DNA of 64,000 nucleotides from Spinacia oleracea. Lineage: Eukaryota; Streptophyta; Magnoliopsida; Caryophyllales; Amaranthaceae. Positions 23,528-34,592 of this stretch are shown here, piece after piece. Under the pieces are notes generated by a model that saw only the letters and a list, made by a program, of their open reading frames with translations, was not told the origin of the DNA and searched no databases. The stretch is from contig NC_079492.1 in NCBI RefSeq assembly GCF_020520425.1, positions 68,811,671 to 68,875,670 on the forward strand, read 5' to 3'. Position 1 is the stretch's first letter. Each line of letters opens with the position of its first letter. The position numbers and the translations under genes were made by a program.

Positions 23528-24148
23528 ATGGTGAATGATGCTGTTAACAACAATAACGACGATATGATGGTGCGGTCAGATTCAGAATCTGACCAAGAGG
23601 GGCACCCTCAATCGATGGCGAGGTCACAGCCAAGCAGAGCTACGACCGCCACGAATGCAGGACCTCCGATTCCAACTAGGGAAGAGCTCACTGCGGCCAT
23701 GACCATCATGCAAAACTTCCTCTTCAATGAGAAGCAGCAAGGACTGGCAAATGACCGCAGAGAAGAGAGGAGGACCAGGCGAAGGCTGAACGAGCCACCC
23801 AGTGCGGAAGTATCCAGACCCGAACGAGAACTCCTTCCCTTGACAGGTACACACTTGACGTCGAGGTGGATGGAAAGCACGTGGGACACCCAAAAAAGGG
23901 CACAACAGCAACCAGATTGGTTTGCGAGACCATCGCCTACTCCAACAGCTCTCCAAAGCGAATCAACTACTCGTAACACTCGGATCCGAAGCTCGGTGCT
24001 CAGCAGGTTGAGGCCCTCGGTCCACTCAAGGTTAAGACCTTCGATCCATACGAGACTCGGGGTAGGTGAGTCGAGCAGGTCTGGCGAACGACCCGAGGTC
24101 AGTAGCCGAGAAAGAAGAAGAGACAGGAGGCATGATCGAACCCCTAGC
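23528..24148 (+). CDS. Gypsy gag-pol, 5' segment (split by the Copia insertion)
   Basis: The ATG at 23528 opens 207 codons of charged, Ser/Arg-rich, low-complexity protein, the usual variable N-terminus of Tat-lineage gag. It is cut at 24148 by the nested Copia element. Seen in the sequence: 24148 plus the bases after the second target repeat (34593 onward) stay in the same phase with no stop, so gag-pol was one frame of about 1917 codons before the insertion. Now a stop follows directly inside the Copia LTR. The C-terminal Arg-rich repeats (LRPSVHSRLRPSIHTRL) are a short internal duplication. Confidence 0.85.
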
Positions 24149-25531
24149 TGAAGGAAATAATGCCCTTGGTCCAAGTATGCATTCTATGTTAAGTCTAATA
24201 AATGCGGTTCAGTATTAATTAACAAGTTAATAATTCAGTGAGATCAAGTGAGCTGAATGCCTAGCTAGAGGCCGCTTCAGTTCAAGTGGAATTAATGATA
24301 TTAATCCACAGCTTACTCTTGACTGAACCCGTAGGGTCACACAAATAGTACGTAAACGGATCAAGTATTTAATGGCATTAAATACTCCATCTATGAATAT
24401 TCGGAACCGACGGATCTTGGTTTCAGTGGGAGCTAAGATCGTCACAGGCAAGAAATGAATACTCCGGAAACGATGATATTGCCGGAAACGGAAATATGGA
24501 TCGTATCGGAAATATGAATATTATCCAAGTCGTAGATGTTGCCGGAAACGGAAACATGGTACGTATCGGAAAATATTATTGGAAATGGAAATATTACCAG
24601 AATCGGAAATATTGCCGGAAACGGAAATATTGTCAGAATCGGAAATATTGCCGGAATCGGAAAATAATTCCGGAAACGGAAATATTAAATATTTGTTCGA
24701 AACGGAAATTAATTCCGGAATCGGAAATATTAAATATTGTTCGTATCGGAAATAGATTCCGGAAATGGAAATTTAATCGGAAGCGTATCGTACGAATTAG
24801 CATCGGACGAGGCTTGCCGGACGAAGGCCCAGCACGAAGCCGGGGCCATCGCCCAGCAAGCATGCGCGCCACAAAGCCCAGCCAAGGCAGCGGCCAGGCC
24901 TACCGCAAGGCAGGCCCAGCGCGCGCCAAGAGGCCACGGCTGCGTGGGCCGTGCTGCGCGGGCTGCTGCTCGCACGCATGGGCAGCCCTTGTGGCTGCCG
25001 TGTGTGTGTGAGTTTGTGCTCATGCATGATTCCTGAATCTGCAAGAGTCAGTGTATGATTAAATGTCTATTCCTAATTGGATAAATTAATTAAATAGAAT
25101 TCATGTAGGATTCTAATTCTAATTAATTCGCATCCTACTAGGATTACGATTCCTTTTCCATAACTCTATAAATAAAGGCCTAGGGGTCATAATTTATACA
25201 CAAGTTTCAAAGTATTCAAAAGTGAGTTTTTTGAGAGAAAATTAAAACACATCTTGCTCATAAAAGTGCCGAATTTTCTAGTACCTTAAGGGCGGTTCTA
25301 GTTGGTCAATCTTAAGGCGGATCCGGACGTGCTGTGGACTATCTACGGAGGGACGACACTTGGAGTCCTAAAAGACTTGTTCTTGTTCGGTTCGGGCGCA
25401 GCTAGGGAAGGCACGCAACAAAGAGTATGCATCTAATTATGCTATATGATTATGTGTAAATAATATGTTTCCTGGGTTAATGGTTGTTTCCGCATGATCT
25501 ATGTAAATGTCATATGTATCATAACCTAACA
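24149..25531 (+). repeat. Copia 5' LTR
   Basis: Begins TGAAGGAAATAATGCCC and ends ATAACCTAACA. It holds a run of GGAAAYGGAAATATT-type repeats (24455-24790), then a GC-rich block (about 24800-25010), then a TATA box CTATAAATAAAGG near 25166-25178. Confidence 0.95.
24455..24790 (+). repeat. degenerate CGGAAACGGAAATATT repeats in the LTR
   Basis: About 15 to 20 irregular units of CCGGAAACGGAAAT or GAATCGGAAATATT over 335 bp, upstream of the TATA box. The same block is at 33511-33846 in the other LTR. The position suggests U3 enhancer repeats (inference). Confidence 0.75.
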
Positions 25532-25532
25532 G

Positions 25533-25547
25533 TGGTATCACGAGCCC
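25533..25547 (+). promoter_or_regulatory. primer binding site, tRNA-Met type with one extra base
   Basis: TGGTATCACGAGCCC directly after the LTR. The usual Copia site is TGGTATCAGAGC; this copy has one extra C, which would bulge in the tRNA duplex. Confidence 0.8.
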
Positions 25548-28352
25548 CTTATTATTTTCATAATCTAAATTGCATGAACATGGTTAAATATTACAAATTT
25601 GCAAGAATTAAAAGGGGTGATTAATTTTCGTAATTGTTAATTAATTGCAAATTGCGTTTATTTAATTATATGTACGCAGTTTTTCGGCAGTTTCTTCATT
25701 ACTCATCCGAATTGAGTGATTTTTGTGTCAATTCCGCATGTAAAAGGCATTCTAAAATTTTGACAAAAATAGTAATTTTCTGCCGAACCCAGAATTCTCA
25801 AATTCGAAGCCTAACTATGACTTTTCGAAGGTTTTAGTTTTTCGAATGCAAAATTTCGTAAATTTAAGATGTTAAATTAAATATTTGCGATTCCTGTTGA
25901 TAAATCTTGAATTTTTGATTGACCTACTGCATATGTTTAACAAGTTTGAATGCCTAGTCTTGTTAATTATGCAATCTAATTTGTAATTATGATTAATTTG
26001 TTGAAAATTAGAATAATTTAGAATTAATTTGATTTTCATAATTAATTGTAATTTAATTAGAAACCTATGATTAAAAACCACCATAAAAATTGTAAATTTA
26101 CGATAAATTTTAAATTTTTATGACCTAGACTTGAATCCATAACAATCGGAAATCAATTGGATAATAAATTTTCGATTTTTCGCCCTAAAATTATGAAATT
26201 AATAATATTTATTAATTTGTCATTAATTTTAAATATAAATTTTAAATTTTCTTGCGATTCGTTCAAATAACTTGCACGCACGAAGCAATGGACGCTTCGT
26301 GTTACCCTTAAGGGGTGTTGTATAATGCGGGCATGCGACGACGAGCAAGGGAGCTCGTCGCCCGTGCGGCACGAATGCAATGAGCAAGGGCGTAGTGCAC
26401 GAGCGCAAGGCAGCAGCCCTGCCTTGTGTCGTGTGCCACGAGCAATGAACGTATGGGCATGGGCGAGGGGCGAGCCAAGGCAGTCGCGTGTGGGCAGCAA
26501 GCGAGCTGCGCCACAACGCGCGCTGCCTCGCACAAGTGCGCGCAGCCTCGCGCGCAGCGAGCGCAAGCTCGCGTGCCACGAGCGCTGCGCACAGCATCAC
26601 TCGCGCGCACAGCGCGCGACGTCGCCCGCCCAGCGAGCGATGTCGCGCACCAGCGAGCGATGGCTCGCGCGCGCGCAGCGAGCGATCTCGCGCGCCAGCG
26701 AGCGATCTCGCGCGCCAGCGAGCGAGCCAGCGCGCCCAGCGAGCGATCTCGCGCGCGCACTGCGAGCGATAGCTCGCGTGCGATGGGGCGCTGTGCGGAG
26801 GCTTGCGATGAGACAGCAGCAGCTATGCGACGAGCGCATGGGCTGCGCGCACATGGCCAGCAATGGCTGTGTGCGTGCGGCCCATGGGCGTGCAACGCGT
26901 AGGGTGTTTGCGTTACGATTAGATCGTTTTGAATGTTTAATTTGAAAATTTCAGTTCACGTAATTTTAATTAATTTTAAAATTAATAATTTGAATTAATT
27001 TCTTGGATTTTAATTTTGAATATTATAATTATAATAAATGAAATTTATTCTAATTATTTTACTAAAATTAAAATCATGAATTAATTTAAATGCGACTGAA
27101 ATTAAATTAAATTTTTGGATTCAATTATAAATTTATATGAGCTTTAAATTTTAATTAAATTTGTATGTTTCCGGTTAGACTAGAAATACAATTTTATGTT
27201 TAAAATTAGTAAAGCATATGAATTTATTGGTTTGAGTGGGAGCGCTTTTTTGGTCATAAACTCTTGATTAGGTCTACAAATCCTTAAGGTTAAAACAACT
27301 CGATTAGAATTAATAAGGACTGAATAATTGGTAGATTATTGGTGCCCTTGATTAATTGCTGCAAATGTTTACGTGATGCATAATGTGTTTTACTAACCAG
27401 CTATGTGGGCCATTCATGATAATGAATGGGTGAATGGTATATATTGTATATGTACTGTTTTGCAGGTTATGAAGTGACTAGTATGGCCCAAATAGGATAG
27501 AAAATATGGTCTGCGTACCATTAATTTGAATGTAATTGGTCTAAAAGCACCAAAGTTATTTTTTAATTCAAAATGGTCTGCGTACCATCAAATAGTTGTA
27601 ATTAGTTATAGCTTATCCTATTTGAAGAAAATGGTGCCTCCCACGGAGATTTTCAAGACGGACTTTGAAGTCAAAGCTTCAAGATGAAGTCGGGCCATAC
27701 TAGATCACAAATATCTTATGCATGTTTTAAGTTATTTATTGCTTTAAATATGTCTTAAAATGCATGAGATCAAAAGCTTGATTATGTTGCATGATTAAGG
27801 ATTTTAGTTCACTTAAAATCTAACCAACATAGTAAGAGCCTTAAGTTCCAAACTTAAAAATTGAGTTAAAAGGTGCCATGCCAAAATATACACTTGCTTG
27901 GATATCCTTTACATCAATCTAGTAATAGTTTTCGCTCAGCGAGGTGTTACTTATTGGTCCTAAAGGGGCAAGGTACACAAATAATTGTGAGTACATGTTA
28001 GTTTTGGTGAAACTCAACGATATAAGTAAGGAGTCCTTTTATGTCGTGGCAAATTCGATAGGTTTACCTAATAAGTTCTTAGACGTACCTATCAACCAAG
28101 AATAGTTTCTAGACTATTAGCAAAAGGCTTTTGCTTACCTAAGATGTTCTAGGATTAAGTCGACAAACTGTGCTTAGTTCTTCAATGATTTTAGGATCTT
28201 GGAATCATTTTATTCACACCTGCCGGAACACATAACTTGAATAAAATGCTTAATAAACATTGAATGATGCATGTATGCTAGAATTTAAGTTTATTAAGAG
28301 AAACTGTGAATGGTTATTTATTTGTTTATTCTTTTCAATTGTAGTTTTTAAT
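25548..28352 (+). other. long untranslated leader of the Copia element
   Basis: About 2.8 kb between the PBS and the gag-pol ATG with no supported gene. It has AT-rich ends and a GC-rich block in the middle. A short repeat, ATGGTCTGCGTACCAT, occurs at about 27509 and 27573 and is nearly palindromic (ATGGT..ACCAT). Confidence 0.7.
26310..26900. repeat. GC-rich GCGAGCGAT/CGCGCGCC minisatellite-like block
   Basis: Around 590 bp of irregular repeats such as CAGCGAGCGATCTCGCGCGC, in sharp contrast to the AT-rich flanks. It produces long open frames on both strands with Ala/Arg/Ser low-complexity translations, which I do not regard as genes. Confidence 0.85.
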
Positions 28353-31300
28353 ATGGCAAACAACAATCAAAACATCATCATGGGTTCTGAGCTTATGGTC
28401 AAGCTGAACCTGACAAATTTTCTTGAATGGGAAGCTAAGCTAGTTGAAATAGTCAAACTCAATGGACTTGAGTATGTACTATCACATCCCATGCCAAGCT
28501 ACTATGCCAGAGACATGACCCCTGAGAGATTTTACGCCTGGGATGCGGATCTCAAAAAGGTTATGAGTCTCATGCTGAACAATATCCCTGATGATTGGGC
28601 TAGAAGGTTTGTAGCTTATGAACCTTTTACGCTCATCAAGAATCTGAGGGATATCTGTCGTGGAAGTACGGAGGACAGGGACCTGAACGTCCATGAGTTG
28701 ATTGAATCAATGTCTGGGCTAAAGGTTAGTTCTCCCAACAGGTGTTATAGGATGGAGGTCCAAGAAACACATGTTCAGCTCCTTCGCACTAAACAGAGGG
28801 TAGGCGTCCCACTGAGGTTCCATGTGGATCTTATGTGTTCATATTTTGATCGCCTAAGTCTACTAGGAACACCAATAAGCGAAAGGATGGCAGTCTCTGT
28901 CTTGCTCAATTCACTACACAGTGGGTTTGGTCGCTTCAAGCAACAATACCTAAGTGAACCAAGAGAAGAAACAGTTGCAGAATTTATTCACCTTGTCAGA
29001 AAGGCTGAAATAGTACTGGACTGTGAAGCCAAAGATTTACTCAAGGCTAGAAAGAGACCATTCAAGAAAGGTGGAAAGTCCAAGGGCAATGCTAAATCAA
29101 AGCAGGACAAGTCCACATCAAGCTGTCTTTATTGTAATGGAATAGGCCATTACAAAAGAGAATGTCCAAAGCTAAAGGAAGATCAGAAGAACGGAACAGT
29201 CGTTCCATCTTCAGGTATTTTCGTTATAGACTGTATACTTGCTAATTCAACTTCTTGGGTATTAGATACAGGTTGTGGCTCACACTTATGTTCCAATCCA
29301 CAGGGACTAAGAAGAAGTAGAAAGTTAAGCAAGGGTGAAGTCGACCTACGAGTGGGAAATGGAGCACGGATTGCTGCATTAGCTGTAGGAACTTACTATT
29401 TGTCGTTGCCCTCCGGGCTAGTTTTGGAACTGGAAGAATGTTTCCATGTTCCAAGTCTTACTAAAAACATCATTTCAGTTTCTTGCTTAGATGCTAAGGG
29501 ATTTTCCTTTATAATAAAAGACAATAGTTGTTCGTTTTATTTTAAAGAGATGTTTTATGGATCTGCTAGATTAGTCAATGGACTTTATTTATTAGATCAC
29601 GACAAACAAGTATATAACATAAATACCAAAAAGGCCAAAAAGGATGATTCAGATCTCACCTATCTGTGGCATTGTCGATTAGGCCATATAAACTTGAAAC
29701 GCTTAGAAAGACTTCAAAGAGAAGGAATTCTAGAACCATTTGACTTAGAGGATTATGGTAAATGCGAATCATGTTTACTTGGCAAAATGACAAAGCAACC
29801 TTTCTCTAAAGTTGGAGAAAGAGCAAATGAACTATTGGGTTTAATCCATACAGATGTATGTGGACCAATGAGTACAAATGCTAGAGGTGGTTTCAGCTAC
29901 TTTATCACTTTCACTGATGACTTCAGTAGGTATGGTTATGTCTACCTAATGAAGCATAAGTCTGAATCCTTTGACAAATTCAAGGAATTTCAGAGTGAAG
30001 TAGAGAATCAATTAGGCAAGAAGATCAAGGCACTGCGGTCTGATAGAGGCGGTGAATATCTGAGCTATGAATTTGATGACCATCTGAAAGAATGTGGAAT
30101 TCTATCAGAATTGACTCCTCCTGGAACACCACAATGGAACGGTGTGTCAGAACGGAGGAACAGAACCTTGCTAGACATGGTCAGGTCAATGATGGGTCAG
30201 GCCGAACTTCCATTAGAATTTTGGGGACATGCACTAAATACAGCTGCACTCACTATAAATAGAGCTCCGTCTAAAGCTGTCGAAAAGACCCCATACGAAT
30301 TATGGTTTGGAAAGCCTCCAAATGTGTCTTTTCTTAAGATTTGGGGATGTGAAGTATACGTCAAACGATTAATTTCAGACAAACTTCATCCAAAATCTGA
30401 CAAATGTATCCTTGTGGGCTATCCAAAGGAAACAAAGGGGTATTACTTCTACAATACATCTGAGAACAAAGTGTTTGTTGCTCGAGATGGTGTCTTTTTG
30501 GAGAAAGATCACATTTCCAAAATGACAAGTGGGAGAAAAGTAGACCTCGAAGAAATTCGAGTCGAACAACAAACTCTAGAGAATGCTCAAGATGACATTC
30601 AGGATGAAACTCAGAGATCTTTAGAAGAATCTGGTGAGAATCATGGTCAATCTAGAAATGTTACCCCGCGTAGATCGCAAAGATATAGATCTCAACCGGA
30701 AAGGTACTTAGGTATTTTGACGAACGAGAGCTATGACGTTCTATTACTTGAAAGTGATGAACCTGCGACTTACAAGCAAGCTATGACGAGCCCTAGCTCC
30801 AAGCAATGGCAAGAAGCCATGCAATCTGAATTAGACTCCATGTCTGAAAACCAAGTATGGGATTTGGTCGATTTGCCAGATGGCTACCAAGCCATTGGAA
30901 GCAAATGGGTTTTCAAACTGAAAAAGGACAAGGATGGGAAACTTGAAGTTTTCAAAGCTAGATTGGTTGCAAAAGGTTACAGGCAAGTCCACGGTGTGGA
31001 TTACGATGAAACCTTTTCACCAGTTGCAATGCTAAAGTCTATTCGAATAATGTTAGCAATCGCTGCATATTACGATTACGAAATATGGCAGATGGATGTC
31101 AAAACTGCTTTCTTAAACGGCGTTTTAACAGAAACTGTGTTTATGACACAGCCTGAAGGTTTTGAGGATCCAAAGAATGCTAAAAAGGTATGCAAGCTAA
31201 AGAAGTCAATCTACGGATTGAAGCAGGCATCCAGGAGCTGGAATATACGTTTTGATGAAGCAGTCAGTGACTTTGGTTTCATCAAGAACGCGGACGAATC

Positions 31301-32339
31301 TTGTGTATACAAGAAGGTCAGTGGGAGCAAAATTGCTTTCCTAGTATTATATGTCGACGACATATTGCTTATCGGAAATGACATTCCTATGTTGAACTCT
31401 GTCAAGATTTGGCTTGGGAAATGTTTTTCGATGAAGGATCTAGGAGAAGCACAGTACATATTGGGCATCAAGATTTACAGAGATAGATCTAAAAAGATGA
31501 TTGGACTTAGTCAAAGCACTTATATCAATAAGGTGCTTGATAGGTTCAAGATGGCGGACTCCAAGCGAGGCTACCTACCCATGTCTCATGGAATGACTCT
31601 AAGCAAGACTCAGTGCCCAAAAACACTTGATGAGCGTAGACGAATGAGTGGGATTCCATATGCATCATTGATTGGTTCAATAATGTATGCTATGATATGT
31701 ACACGCCCGGATGTTGCGTACGCACTCAGTGCTACGAGCAGATACCAGTCAGACCCAGGAGAGGCGCATTGGACTGCTGCCAAGAACATTCTGAAGTACC
31801 TGAAAAGGCACAAAGATGACTTCCTGGTCTATGGTGGAGATGATGAATTAATTGTTAAAGGCTATACGGACGCAAGTTTCCAAACCGACAAAGATGATTT
31901 CAGATCACAGTCTGGGTTTGTCTTCTGCCTCAACGGAGGAGCAGTAAGCTGGAAAAGTGCTAAGCAAAGCACCATTGCGGATTCTACAACTGAAGCGGAG
32001 TACATTGCTGCACATGAAGCAGCAAAGGAAGCTATATGGCTAAGGAAGTTCATAGGAGAACTTGGTGTAGTCCCCTCCATTAAAGGACCAATAGCCCTGT
32101 ATTGTGATAATAACGGAGCTATTGCACAGGCAAAAGAGCCTAGACACCACCAGAGAGTCAAGCATGTACTTCGTAGATTTCACCTTCTACGAGAGTTCGT
32201 TGAAAGAAAAGAAGTCGAGATAAGCAAAATTGGAACTGATGACAACATATCAGATCCATTAACTAAACCTCTGCCGCAAGCGAAGCACAACTCGCACACT
32301 GCAGCTATGGGAATCAAGCATATTGGAGAATGGCTTTGA
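28353..32339 (+). CDS. gag-pol: Copia gag-pol polyprotein, intact
   Basis: One frame of 1328 codons from the ATG at 28353 (context AATATGGCA). The frame extends 31 codons upstream but without an ATG. Order: gag helical domain; CCHC knuckle CLYCNGIGHYKREC (about 29125-29165); aspartic protease WVLDTGCGSHLCSN (about 29257); GAG-pre-integrase HHCC (LWHCRLGHINL to CESCLLGK); integrase core with D at about 29852, D in SDRGGEYLS at about 30040 and E in GVSERRNRT at about 30150; RT with MDVKTAFLNG and LYVDDILLI (about 31345-31370); RNase H with DASFQ, TEAEYIAA and YCDNNGAIAQ. No frameshift or stop is seen and every catalytic residue I can name is present. The product would be cut by its protease into capsid, integrase and RT. 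Confidence 0.95.
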   Translation: MANNNQNIIMGSELMVKLNLTNFLEWEAKLVEIVKLNGLEYVLSHPMPSYYARDMTPERFYAWDADLKKVMSLMLNNIPDDWARRFVAYEPFTLIKNLRDICRGSTEDRDLNVHELIESMSGLKVSSPNRCYRMEVQETHVQLLRTKQRVGVPLRFHVDLMCSYFDRLSLLGTPISERMAVSVLLNSLHSGFGRFKQQYLSEPREETVAEFIHLVRKAEIVLDCEAKDLLKARKRPFKKGGKSKGNAKSKQDKSTSSCLYCNGIGHYKRECPKLKEDQKNGTVVPSSGIFVIDCILANSTSWVLDTGCGSHLCSNPQGLRRSRKLSKGEVDLRVGNGARIAALAVGTYYLSLPSGLVLELEECFHVPSLTKNIISVSCLDAKGFSFIIKDNSCSFYFKEMFYGSARLVNGLYLLDHDKQVYNINTKKAKKDDSDLTYLWHCRLGHINLKRLERLQREGILEPFDLEDYGKCESCLLGKMTKQPFSKVGERANELLGLIHTDVCGPMSTNARGGFSYFITFTDDFSRYGYVYLMKHKSESFDKFKEFQSEVENQLGKKIKALRSDRGGEYLSYEFDDHLKECGILSELTPPGTPQWNGVSERRNRTLLDMVRSMMGQAELPLEFWGHALNTAALTINRAPSKAVEKTPYELWFGKPPNVSFLKIWGCEVYVKRLISDKLHPKSDKCILVGYPKETKGYYFYNTSENKVFVARDGVFLEKDHISKMTSGRKVDLEEIRVEQQTLENAQDDIQDETQRSLEESGENHGQSRNVTPRRSQRYRSQPERYLGILTNESYDVLLLESDEPATYKQAMTSPSSKQWQEAMQSELDSMSENQVWDLVDLPDGYQAIGSKWVFKLKKDKDGKLEVFKARLVAKGYRQVHGVDYDETFSPVAMLKSIRIMLAIAAYYDYEIWQMDVKTAFLNGVLTETVFMTQPEGFEDPKNAKKVCKLKKSIYGLKQASRSWNIRFDEAVSDFGFIKNADESCVYKKVSGSKIAFLVLYVDDILLIGNDIPMLNSVKIWLGKCFSMKDLGEAQYILGIKIYRDRSKKMIGLSQSTYINKVLDRFKMADSKRGYLPMSHGMTLSKTQCPKTLDERRRMSGIPYASLIGSIMYAMICTRPDVAYALSATSRYQSDPGEAHWTAAKNILKYLKRHKDDFLVYGGDDELIVKGYTDASFQTDKDDFRSQSGFVFCLNGGAVSWKSAKQSTIADSTTEAEYIAAHEAAKEAIWLRKFIGELGVVPSIKGPIALYCDNNGAIAQAKEPRHHQRVKHVLRRFHLLREFVERKEVEISKIGTDDNISDPLTKPLPQAKHNSHTAAMGIKHIGEWL

Positions 32340-33204
32340 TGTCTCTGTTTAATGTTTTAAAGTTTTAGAGTTTAAATCTTTGTAAAACATTATTGGTTAA
32401 TCATTCACAATAAATGAAAGAAATTCATTTTTCCATTTAATTTGTGGTTTATTAAATGATGAGTCCCTTCAATTTGACAATATATTCAAGATAGACTGTC
32501 AGGACCAGTCCTGTGACTAAGAAATGTCTATCAAGTGAACTTGAATGTCAAAGGTTGAAAATGGTCCCTAATCGGAGTTTTCTATAAAATTGGACGCATA
32601 GAAAACGTTAGACGATTAGAATGCAAGATGACTAGTAGTTCTGTTTCTTGAACTATGTGGACATGGCAATGTCATAATCATTTGCATAGATACTTACTTT
32701 GGGAAGACTAGTATCGGACAAGACCTATGAAACTTTACTGTAAGAGATGAAAAGTCTGTCATAAGTAAATTTCATTAAATTATTAGACACTAAATCCTCA
32801 ATACCTGAGTGATTTGAGATTACTTGTTTGAGAACTGGTTGCTTTGACGTTGACCAACCGTCGCACCGTAAAAGGAGGCTATAAAGGCAACGCTCAGGTA
32901 ATCACCTATCAAACGAAGTCTAATCTCAAGATCGCAAGATTGGGATTGTCCTCCCATAAATCGGGATGAGATGCTTAAAAGTTGTACAAGGCCACTCGGA
33001 GAGCTAGAAACTGTGAAATGCATGGCCGTGCTCGGATGAATCATAGGCTATGATTATCTGTTTATTTGATCAGTTGAACTCTGAAACCGAGAAACACCTC
33101 TGGACATAATAAGGATGACAACTCTTACCTTATGTTCAAGAGCAAGCATCGAGCGACAAAGGAATTAGGAAATGCACACTTGTCCCTAAGGACAAGTGGG
33201 AGAC
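32340..33204 (+). other. Copia 3' untranslated region and polypurine tract
   Basis: No ORF of note. The purine-rich AAGGACAAGTGGGAGAC at 33188-33204 abuts the 3' LTR and is the likely polypurine tract. Confidence 0.7.
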
Positions 33205-34587
33205 TGAAGGAAATAATGCCCTTGGTCCAAGTATGCATTCTATGTTAAGTCTAATAAATGCGGTTCAGTATTAATTAACAAGTTAATAATTCAGTGAGAT
33301 CAAGTGAGCTGAATGCCTAGCTAGAGGCCGCTTCAGTTCAAGTGGAATTAATGATATTAATCCACAGCTTACTCTTGACTGAACCCGTAGGGTCACACAA
33401 ATAGTACGTAAACGGATCAAGTATTTAATGGCATTAAATACTCCATCTATGAATATTCGGAACCGACGGATCTTGGTTTCAGTGGGAGCTAAGATCGTCA
33501 CAGGCAAGAAATGAATACTCCGGAAACGATGATATTGCCGGAAACGGAAATATGGATCGTATCGGAAATATGAATATTATCCAAGTCGTAGATGTTGCCG
33601 GAAACGGAAACATGGTACGTATCGGAAAATATTATTGGAAATGGAAATATTACCAGAATCGGAAATATTGCCGGAAACGGAAATATTGTCAGAATCGGAA
33701 ATATTGCCGGAATCGGAAAATAATTCCGGAAACGGAAATATTAAATATTTGTTCGAAACGGAAATTAATTCCGGAATCGGAAATATTAAATATTGTTCGT
33801 ATCGGAAATAGATTCCGGAAATGGAAATTTAATCGGAAGCGTATCGTACGAATTAGCATCGGACGAGGCTTGCCGGACGAAGGCCCAGCACGAAGCCGGG
33901 GCCATCGCCCAGCAAGCATGCGCGCCACAAAGCCCAGCCAAGGCAGCGGCCAGGCCTACCGCAAGGCAGGCCCAGCGCGCGCCAAGAGGCCACGGCTGCG
34001 TGGGCCGTGCTGCGCGGGCTGCTGCTCGCACGCATGGGCAGCCCTTGTGGCTGCCGTGTGTGTGTGAGTTTGTGCTCATGCATGATTCCTGAATCTGCAA
34101 GAGTCAGTGTATGATTAAATGTCTATTCCTAATTGGATAAATTAATTAAATAGAATTCATGTAGGATTCTAATTCTAATTAATTCGCATCCTACTAGGAT
34201 TACGATTCCTTTTCCATAACTCTATAAATAAAGGCCTAGGGGTCATAATTTATACACAAGTTTCAAAGTATTCAAAAGTGAGTTTTTTGAGAGAAAATTA
34301 AAACACATCTTGCTCATAAAAGTGCCGAATTTTCTAGTACCTTAAGGGCGGTTCTAGTTGGTCAATCTTAAGGCGGATCCGGACGTGCTGTGGACTATCT
34401 ACGGAGGGACGACACTTGGAGTCCTAAAAGACTTGTTCTTGTTCGGTTCGGGCGCAGCTAGGGAAGGCACGCAACAAAGAGTATGCATCTAATTATGCTA
34501 TATGATTATGTGTAAATAATATGTTTCCTGGGTTAATGGTTGTTTCCGCATGATCTATGTAAATGTCATAGGTATCATAACCTAACA
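33205..34587 (+). repeat. Copia 3' LTR
   Basis: Same length and content as 24149-25531. I saw one mismatch on reading both through. It is followed by the target repeat CTAGC. Confidence 0.95.
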
Positions 34588-34592
34588 CTAGC

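Larger units (their letters stand above)
24149..34587 (+). mobile_element. nested Ty1/copia LTR retrotransposon, apparently intact
   Basis: It has 1383-bp LTRs at 24149-25531 and 33205-34587, a perfect 5-bp target duplication CTAGC (24144-24148 and 34588-34592), a methionine-tRNA-type PBS, a very long leader and one uninterrupted gag-pol ORF. The total is 10,439 bp. Integrase before RT shows Copia; the integrase and RT motif wording is closest to my memory of the Angela/BARE clade. I see one difference between the LTRs (CATATGTATC against CATAGGTATC), so the insertion is very recent. Confidence 0.95.

Noticed and set aside
23608..24174. 188-codon minus-strand frame opposite the Gypsy gag start
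   Set aside because: Shadow of the gag coding strand; Leu/Ser-rich with no start context or splice pattern, unlike the real antisense gene at the other end.
24496..25044. Open frames of 76-171 codons in the LTR, repeated at 33552-34100
   Set aside because: They lie in the LTR's GGAAAYGGAAATATT and GC-rich repeats, on both strands, with no domain.
26310..26900. Several overlapping open frames of 90-200 codons on both strands
   Set aside because: They arise from GC-rich repeats without stops; the translations are Ala/Arg/Ser low complexity and equally good on both strands.
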